From the NCBI GenBank assembly GCA_016648135.1, contig JADDOH010010985.1:46261-110260 (forward strand): a DNA stretch of 64,000 nt. Direction: 5' to 3'. Positions within the stretch are counted from its first letter, which is position 1. Every line of letters begins with the position of its first letter. The translations under genes and the position numbers were made by a program. This document shows, one piece after another, positions 1-10,200 of the stretch. A model generated the notes under the pieces. That model searched no databases. It was not told where the DNA came from and was given only the letters and a program-made list of their open reading frames with translations. Source of the DNA: Agrypnia vestita (taxonomy: Eukaryota > Arthropoda > Insecta > Trichoptera > Phryganeidae).

Positions 1-355
1 AAATCAAAATAATTTTGTTTTTTTGTGCCATAAATCAATATATTTTTGTTCACATAATTCGATTTTTTTTTTAAATTTTACCAATATAAAAAAATAAATC
101 ATTTTTTTCACAAGTGAGAATGACAAATATGTCAATATTGGGTACTTTAGTAGTAGAATGTCGCGATCTTTGTATTTTTGCATATTTTTTGAAATACGCT
201 AAAATCAGAAAGCTAATGGCGAATTTCGCAATTGCATCGCAGTTTTTCTTTTTTGTACCTTGAATTTCGAATTAACAGGGTTCTGCATAATTCAAAATGC
301 TTTTTTTGGTCCCTTGAATTTCAAAATAAATTCAAAATAAGAGGTTCTAGAATAA
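1..355 (+). mobile_element. Pogo-like MITE, partial copy
   Basis: Matches the inner and right parts of the copy at 8255-8752: TGACAAATATGTCAATATTG, GTCGCGATCTTTG, and the closing TTGAATTTCGAATTAAC. The left end is cut by the window edge. Confidence 0.6.
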
Positions 356-891
356 AACTCAAAGGTATATGTGATAAAACATTAAAACAATCATGTTGGA
401 CCACATAGAAACTTCTACGACTATTTATGACATTTAATTTACTCAATTTATAAAATGCTGAAATTTGTTTATACGCCCAATTACTGTAGCGAAAGACATC
501 CCAAAACTACCCAGGCTTGAGAAAATTAATATGTACATGTACTGAAACCACCCGTATATTGACTGCTTCCCTGCTGTTCAGTAATTCAGAATGAAATATT
601 AGAGATAGCTATAATTTGTAAGGTACATCTCTTTTATAATGTTTAATACGTTCCCCAGGTGTACTCTCCAAAAAATACCTCAGTTGTGTATTATGGACGT
701 ATAGACTAGCTTATATTACAATAAGCACTGAGATATCATTCAGCAAGAATTGATATGTACATCATTCGGATTGTTCGGCACATGAATTTGAACTCATGTG
801 CCAAAGAAGAAGTGTGTGAAGACAAGAACATCAACAATATTACTTTAAACTACTACTGGTAATCAATATTTATAAAGTATATAGGTCTTAC

Positions 892-1210
892 CCATCAGTC
901 TTGGTCTCTTCTTATAGTATATGAAGTAAGCGTACACCGCTACGCCCATTAGAATAAATCCAATGGCAAACAGGTATTTGACAGAAGGATCCCCCACGAT
1001 AGGAACCACAGACAGGAAGATTGCGATGGCCAGTACAAAATACGGAATAATTAAGGGCACTTTGTAAGGCCGTGGAACATTGGCGTGGGTCTTCCTCAGC
1101 ACGAGGAGCGCCACCATCGCTCCACCGTAGAATATCCAAATCAGGAACGATGCAAAGTCTATGAGCTGCAATATATTGCCGACTGCGATGAACATGAATG
1201 CTATCAAACC
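892..1210 (-). CDS. Transporter coding exon 7 (TM9-TM12)
   Basis: Starts after TTTTTCTAG with GLIAFMFIAVGNILQLIDF, includes RPYKVPLIIPYFVLAIAIF and ends at RPRLMG before donor GGTAAGACC. Reading through the donor gives only a few residues and a stop, so a further exon outside the window is expected. Confidence 0.92.
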
Positions 1211-4200
1211 CTAGAAAAATAAATTTTATTAGTAAAAAAGGATCTACAATACCTAATTTTTGACCATGTAAGGTATAGTAAATTTTATTTAAAAAAGACA
1301 ATCAAATTAGTATGTGTAAGTCGTGCATAAAACGCACATTGTTCCGTTGTATTGGTGTTTACGGGTATTTCTGTTAGCGTTAGTTTTATTAGCATCAATT
1401 CAGCCGCGATTTAAGGGTTGGACATTTTCTTTTTCTTTTTTAAAAAAAATAGAGATGCGAACACAGAATACGTGTCACATCAATATTCTTACTATTTTCA
1501 AACTAAGCTAAACGCTTGTGCTATGAAAATAGGACTAAATTGCTGGTCTGGAGTGAGGTTCGAACCCGCAACCTTTGGATCACGAGGCGAGTGTCCTAAC
1601 CACAAGACCAACAAACTACTCATACATTGGACATTGTTATATAAAAAAATATATTTTGGTATTAAAATCTGAATAATATGATAATATTAAATTAAGATAA
1701 ATTATAGAAGTCCCACAGCAACGAAGTTATTTATATGGGAAACCTGTATAGAATTATTTATAGGATGGCCCAGGACTCACAACCTGTATGAGCTGGCTTA
1801 AGTGATCACTTAACACAATGCAATGTTCACCAACTCCACCATAAGAACATCCATACATCGTCAAATTTTTTAAAGTTGTACACAATAGGATGTCTTGTAG
1901 CTAGTAGCAAAAACTTTACAGGTAGATTTATGCTTTGAAAATGAGTCGAAAATGTTCCAGCATCCATGACCAATCAATAGTTATGGAGATACATAATAAC
2001 AAAGTTTGCATTTTTTTTCAATATTTCTGACTCATTTTTTGCTAAAAGTTGAACTATCAGTTTAGTAACTTGATTATGAAAAATTCATTTGCTTAAATAC
2101 AAGTCAAATAAAATGATAAAAACCTTGCAAAAATTAAAAATAGAATTTTTTAATTTTTATTCGCAAACAATTTGAGCCGGACACACCTCACTTATGCTCA
2201 TAACTGTTTTATTACATCAGATAGAATACTGCATTTATGTATGTCCTTAATTCCAGTGTTATTCTTTGGCCAGATTGTTGCCACACAATACCCACAAAAA
2301 TTATTCTACGAACTTAATTGTCTGTGCTTGTGACATTATTAAATCGAAACATATTATTGAAATGGATGGAATATATCTGTTTTCTCTGCTTGGGATTAAT
2401 TAAATGTTATATATTTTACCATTAGTTTTGAGAGTGACAGAGAAGAGGGACCCACCACACACCCAGGGCTGTGTCGGTCCTACACTTTCGCCACCCATTT
2501 TCGGCATTTTTTAATGCTAAAGTGGCCGCACTCAACGTCCCGCTGACACTCATGGGAATGCAAGCGGGACGGGGGGGCGTCCACACAAAACCTCTTCTCT
2601 GCCTCCAATGCGCAGGGACAAACGACAATTGGAACATACTTATCTAACCACGGCAATGATATAGAAATATCTATAGAAATTCGAGTATGACAGCACCCCT
2701 CCATGTATGTGTATATTGATGAGAGGTTTTTTCACTCTTGAAACGTAGTAACAAAAGTAGTAAAATATATAATCGGCCGTATTTTGACAATAGCAATATT
2801 GGGATCTCAAGATTGTTATTAAAATATGTCAAAGGAATGATTGTTAAAAATAATTTTTTGTTAGTTAAAAGTAATGATTATTTAAAACAAATTACAATAT
2901 ACCTGGAAGGCCACGGCAGCTGCCGGGGTGAATCTTCTCATGTGAACAAATGAGAACACTTCGATGGTGTGCCCATCCTTACCAGCTACATAGCACAACC
3001 TGAAATATGTATTTAAAAAAAAATAGTGATGAGATAAACTGTGATTATATAAATTTCAATCACATCTAATTGCAGCGATAAGTGGTAACTGTGATTATTA
3101 ATAATTTAGTGATCAATTTTAATCTTCTAGCCTTTTAGTCACAATAACCAATTATAATTGCAAACGAATACCGAACATACAATCATAGTAAAGAAACAAA
3201 GTTTATCTCATCACTAAAACAAGCATACCTATACATTACATTTCATTAATTTTGACTGCAAGGAGGGAGATGTGTGATTGTACAATGAATGGCGGTGAAA
3301 GACAAATAAATGATTCATAGTTTCACTTTCATGTTCAATTACATACCATATTTATATTCAATAAATCAAATGATCTTCTGAGGATTGTATTATCATGCAC
3401 TGGTATAATGATTTTGTATATTTCAGTTATAGAAATGAATTACAAATCCAGGCGCCATTCAGCAACTTTTGAAGAAGTTAGAATTCTATAAACATTCGCT
3501 TTATTCTCGTAGAAATTGAACATCAATTAAATATATCAAGAAAATGAAATGGCAACAGGCAGACCACATTGATCAGAGGAAGGATGAACGCATTCATTCG
3601 GTGATACCCTAGGGAATTGGAGGAAAATACTTCATACTAAAATCAATTAGAATTATGAAATCAGAGCAGTCAACTGGCAAGAGAAAGATTACAGGTTCAA
3701 GTCCTGGTGGCAGCTCTGTATATTAATCAGTAGGAATGAAATTAAACTTATTCATTTTACATATTATTTTTAATTGCATTTAATTTACTTTGATGTCATA
3801 AATAATACCTGGTAACTCCGAACTGCAGACTGAGAGCACATCCAAAGGTTGCGATGGCAACACCAATAGGAATCAGATACACAAAGGGTCCCAGGGCTTT
3901 TTCTCCAAAGGATATGGCTACAGCGGAGGATGCCATCATCTCTGGCACACTTAGTACGGTCATGTAAGCGATGTTCATGAACACGTAGAGGGCGGTAATT
4001 GTTGGTACCGCGATAATTATGCTTTTAGGAATGTTGCTAGAAATAAATACAATGAAAAAATTAATAAAAGTGAGATTAATGACAATTGAACAATAACGTG
4101 AACGATAAAAATTATTTCTTGAACTTTTATTGGAAAGGAGAAAGATGAATTCCTTATTAAGAGTAAATGATTAAACAGTTAGTTATTGTCTAATGCAGCT

Positions 4201-7200
4201 TTTTCATGTAGTCTCTATTCAATCAGTAAGTATGAAATGAGAAACAAATATGTATAAAAAAGAAAAAATGTTAAACATACACAGATGGATTCTGGATTTC
4301 TTCTGTGACCGTGGTGACGGCCGTCCAGCCGTCGTAGGCCCACAAGCCACTGTAAAAGGCCAAAGCGATGCTCCCTGGACCGGTTTTGGAGCCCTCAAAT
4401 CCCTTTTCAAGATTAGATACATTTCCTGAATTTTAAATAATAGTATATTTTAATTAATATCACATTATTTCTGAAGTTGCGATCATTGAGAACAAAATTC
4501 CTTGGTAGTAAAGCAAATAAAGATACGAAGAAATAATCCATTTTGTGAAAAAATATAGTTGCTACTCAGAACCCAAAACGCCCTTTTCAGCTTTAAAAAT
4601 AGATTTCTCACAAATGTCATATACAAAAATTAAATTGAATAAGAGACTGCCTTAGTTGAAGCAGTAAAGCTCTGTTATCATACGATAATTTTATTTTATT
4701 TCAAAATTGCAGCGAGCTTAGTTAGTAATGTTTCATTCCTAAATTAAATATATATTTTTTGTTTAAGATACATACCTAAGGAGAGTTCATAAATTCCTCC
4801 GATGATGACAACTACGCAAGCAAACACTTTGCAGGTGGCAAAAATATTTTGAAGTTGTACATATAACTTTACGCTGCTAATGTTGATAACTGTAATTAGA
4901 CCTGTAATGCAAGAAAAACATTTATTATTTCTCTGTAGGGTAAAATCAAATAACCTTATTTAAAGAAAATCATATTAGGCATATCAGACCAGAGTTGGTG
5001 ATAAGATGAATAATTATTGTGGCTATTATGTGTATGATTGTAATATCGTTTGGCAATTGAGATTTCACTGTCGGGAGGTTAAGTTTCTAGTGTATCTGTA
5101 AACTTGTATCTGGGCATATTGTCATTAAGTGAAGCTGGTAATGCACCATAAACCATATCTGTGACATCGATAAGCTCCCTTAAAAAAGTCGAGAATAGGA
5201 AAACATGGGAGTGTGCTATGCACCTTTTCACCCAATCCATCTGTCCAGATTTTCACAAAAATGGGTCATCACATTGCGTAATATTGGGAGGAGAAATAAA
5301 TCCCTTCTCATAGTCATTTTGGCTTTTGACTCACTTAAAAATGTAATGGAAATTTTGGAAACACTATCTCACAATTTTTGTGTCACCTGCATATTAGGTA
5401 CTATGTATCGAGGGTAGAAAGCCGAGAGGGCCTTAGTAATTATTTCGAACTCTAGGAGAGTAAAATAATGTTTTGTCAATATTTCTTTTATTACTAAACG
5501 ATTTCCATAAGTGTTTTGGATTAACAAATATGGAAATCGTTTAATAATAAAAGAAATATTGACAAAATCACATTGACAGAAATAATCAATAACGCCCTTT
5601 TTTAAATTATAACCATTAATATAGCGAATGTCATTTTTAAAAAGTAAGATAAAATACAGGTCTCACAGAGACGAAGCTATTTACACGAGAAACATGTATG
5701 GAAGTCTTTACTACACATGTCTCTAGAATAGTCCTTTCAAACAAATGAAAGATTCTCAGATTCAAAATTTTGATAATGTGTGGAAGTTATGATGGAATTG
5801 GTGAATTTTGCATTATGTAGAGTCATCACTTAAGCCAGCTCACACAGGTCGTAAGTCCTGGACCATCGTATATAAAAAAATACTTCCATACACTTTTCTC
5901 ATACAAATAGCTTCGTCTCTGAGATTTCTATGTTTTATCTTAATTAACTAATCATACCTATGGAGACAGAATCAAGTAACTATCTTCTGAGAACACGTCT
6001 ACATATAAAAATATTGTCATTTTTTTTTTATAGAGATGCAAACATGAAATGCATATTGTGTCAAATTTTTTGGAAAAATTTGTGAGGGTCTTCAAAAACT
6101 AATAAGGGCAATTGATTTTTTATCAGAATTTAATTTTTTATCCATGGGAATAAATTTCAAGACATTTGGATGAATTTACTGATTTCTCAGGCTTTCATGG
6201 CCATTCAGATCCTTCTGGGATATTCTGCCATGTCTTAGCGCTTTCTGAATCCCATTGCAGGGTCCATTATCAGGTCTTATCAGCACATCATCCCTGGAAT
6301 GAGAATCAATGCCAGAAAGGCACACCAGGATATTCAAAAGAACTCGTATTAGAAGAGAATCCACTAATATTTTAACACGGGCTTTTCTAAAAACTTTATA
6401 AAGGAATACATACAAATATTTTTTAATTCCAGGGATCAAAGTGGTTTCTTATATATATAAATCTCTCTCATATAAATACAGTAAAACCCCATCAATTCTT
6501 ACCCTGATAATTCAAAGTTTTTTAAACCCACCAGTCTCAAAAAATATTAATTTCATAGTAGACTAAGCCTGATAATTTGAAAACCCCGGTAATTTATAAT
6601 TCGAAATAATTTTTATTCCCTTGCAACATAAATCAACACATTTTAGTTCACACAAAATTGAAAAAAAATATCACTATTTTTTTCACAAGTATGTGTTTTT
6701 GTAACATGTAAATGACAAATATGTCAATATCGGGTACTTTAGTAATTGAAATGTCGCGATCTTTGCATTAGATAATAAATATTGCATTTTAGAAAGAAAA
6801 ATTCTTGAAATATTAAAAAATATAGACGTTTTTCACAAAATGAATGGCTTTTTTATGAATTTTATGATTATTGGCGAGTTTAGCAATCGCATTGCAATTT
6901 TTTTTAAATATATTGATTTTGAAATTAATAGAGTTCCACATAATTCAACAATTTTTTTTGGCTCCCTGAATTTTGTAATGATAAAATTCTACTGTAGTCT
7001 GTAGTGTTTGCTATTGTCCTTGTTCTTTATTGCAACAAATATTTTGGTAACGAGCCATGTTCGCCTTTCTTACTTGGTCAATTTTCTTCTTTAGTGTCAT
7101 GTTTAGCTAGTTGAGTTGAAAGCCAATATGGCATATTGGCATTCAACTCTTGTAACATCCACATTGAAGAAAAATTACATAAGATGGGAATTAATATGTG

Positions 7201-10200
7201 ATCCCAAGATAAGAAAACTTTTTTCTCAATAATTATGTGGAAAGTAAAAAACAAAATGATTGCTTAAATAAATTTTATTAATAGTTTTTTCATAAAAATA
7301 AATAACATTTCCTGTAAAATTAATCTGAAAGAGAAAAATAACATTCTGTAAAGTATCGGTACCATGTTATTCACTATGAACGATAAAATGAAATGAATAA
7401 AATGAGCTTATTGTGCAATGTAATGAATATGATGTTCATAGACATACAACATAGTAGCAGCTCATTAACTTAATCAATATGAACATGGAGGTGCGAGTCT
7501 TTCACGTGAAAACTTCTATATGTCTAAGCGGTTTAAAAATTATCATTTTAATGAAGGCATCCATTATACTAAATTTATATTTATTGCATAAACTAACATA
7601 CATTTTTTTCATATACATAATAAGGGTACCGGATAAAACTAACATTCTTTGTCATAGTTATTCATGGCCATTTTTGTCTATCTGTTGTCAATCTGTCAAT
7701 ACATATTTTGTTTTATACTGTCCAGTGGACATCTATAGGACACCTTTCAGAAGAAATTAGAAATTTTGTAAAGTTACCCTTTAGGACTTTACGTAAAACA
7801 TAAACACACTTGTGATTTAGATTTCCAATCTAAATTTTATTCAGTTGAACTTGAGCGACCCTGAGAAGAATTTAGTGCCTGCTCTGCATAGATCAACTCA
7901 TGCATACATTGTTACTCTTTAGGGCCTAGTCAAAATAGTGTCCCCCTCTTAACCATATGTTTTAAATTGTAATGAAATCTGAATCCCGGGCACAGTCGAT
8001 TACAAGTATGAGCGCTATCACACTGCTCCATTTACTTTAAATGATACGAGGGGTATAAAAGAAAAGTCAGACATATCCTGGTAGTGTAAAGAACAAAAGC
8101 AACAATGTCCACTTCAATCAATCAACCCTAAGGATGTGTCACGTAACAAAATGGCCTCTTTATACTAATATGAGAGTTGATGTCGATTTTATACTGAAAC
8201 ATCACAGCAATATCCAATTATGTAAATAGCAAAATATATATTTATACACGTATACAGTAATACCCAGTTAATTCGAACTCTGATAATTCGAAATTTTTAA
8301 AACCCACAAGTCCCAAAATGCTAAATTCATAGTAGAATAAATCCGATAATTCGAAAACTCCGGTAATTTGTAATTCGAAATATGTAATTTTTAGCCCCTT
8401 GCGCCATAAATCAATACATTTAGTTCACATAACTCGATTTTTTTTTTTTTTGATGAACAGTGGGAACAACATACATGTCAATTTTGCATATTTTAGTAAT
8501 AGAAATGTAGCGGTCTGTGTATTAGCATAATAAATATTGCATTTTCGAAATAATTTCTTGAAATATGCAAAAATGCAAACATTTTTCACTAAATTAATGA
8601 ATTTTTTCACGAGTTTTACGATTTTTGCGGATTTCACAATTGTATTGCAATTTTTAATTTTTTTTTTACCTTGAATTTCGAAATAACGGGGTTCCGCGAA
8701 ACTCGAAATGTTTTTTTGGGTTCCTTGAATTTCGAATTAACGAGGTTTTACTAGATAAAAGGAAAACTGAGGTGGCAATCGTTTTTAAAAATTTATTTTC
8801 AATAAGACGTTAATTTCAGAGAAATTCCTCGAGTAGTGACAAATATTTATATCAGAAATACCTCAGTGGGATATTGTTGCCTTTGATTTTCATACCCTTC
8901 TTACATGCCTTTACAATATACAAGTACATACGTCTTGATTTTACATTACACTGAATTAATTTTCACAGCCATATAATACATCCGTGACAGATAAAACCAA
9001 TTCAAGATAATGTCACTTAAATGAAAGGATTGAAGATGAATTTTCCATTTGTTGTTCACCCACATTGAGCGATTCATAAAGTCAATTTGAACATATTGCT
9101 TTGGTGAGGGTGGGGTGCAATAATTTTTGCCGTTATCAATATTTCTAAAACCCCCAAATCGACGTCCTCGTCTAATTCTGCATACTTTGATCCGTCATCG
9201 GAAAAATGTCTCTCACAGACTCTCTGGAAAGAAAAGAGTATAATTATGATTTTTTTAGTTTTTAATACATACATGGTACACCTAAAATGCCAGCTGAACT
9301 CGGAAGAATTACCATCCAACAAATGACAACAGGAAGAACACTATTTTAAGCACTTGAGAAATTATATACATATTTAGTTATTAAAACAATCAAAAATAAA
9401 AAAAACATCCCCAGAATAAAGAATTTTTGACAACAATAATACAGTAAAACTCTGTTAATTCAAACCTTTATAATAAGAAATTCGCCACAATTCGAAACTT
9501 TGAAAACAAACCCAAAATGTTATTTTTGTAGTTAGTTAACCCCGATATTTCAAAATAATTTTTAGACCCTTGGGTCATTTTCTTGTGGAAGAAGTTCTTA
9601 TTGACGTAATTAGACAATTTTATTTTTAATAACCGTGATTGTGTTGGTCTGAGTCGGGAAAAAAACAGAATCGAAAGTTGAAATCGAGTAAAGATTGAAG
9701 ATAAATTCATATTTGAAGATAATTCTGATCATTTTCAATTATGGCCATCCAAAAATGATGAATCGGAAAAAATAAATAGATTTGTTTTCGCAAATGAAAA
9801 CAGCAAATATGTCAATATTGGGCACTTCAGTAATACAATTGGTGCAATCTTTGCATTAATATAATAAATATTGTTTTCTAGATGATTTCCTAAAATATGG
9901 AAAATATGTACGTTTCTAATGAAATTAACGATTTTCTGCAAATTTCGTGATCGCTTGACGATTTCTAACTTTTTTAATCTACTTCAAATATCTAGTTGAT
10001 TTTAGACTGGAACGTCATAGCAAAGACAGCAATATCTAATTATGTAAATAGCAAAAGCACTTGGTAGCAAACACTGCAATATTCATATTTTTTAAAGTTA
10101 AATATTTATTTATTCACAAATATAAAAGGAAAACTGAGGTGGCAATTGGTTTTAAAAACTTATTTCCAATAAGATGTAGGTTTCATAGATTCCAGAAAAA

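Noticed and set aside
912..1301. 129-codon minus-strand frame overlapping the last transporter exon
   Set aside because: Shadow of the transporter frame; it crosses the splice acceptor and has no family similarity.
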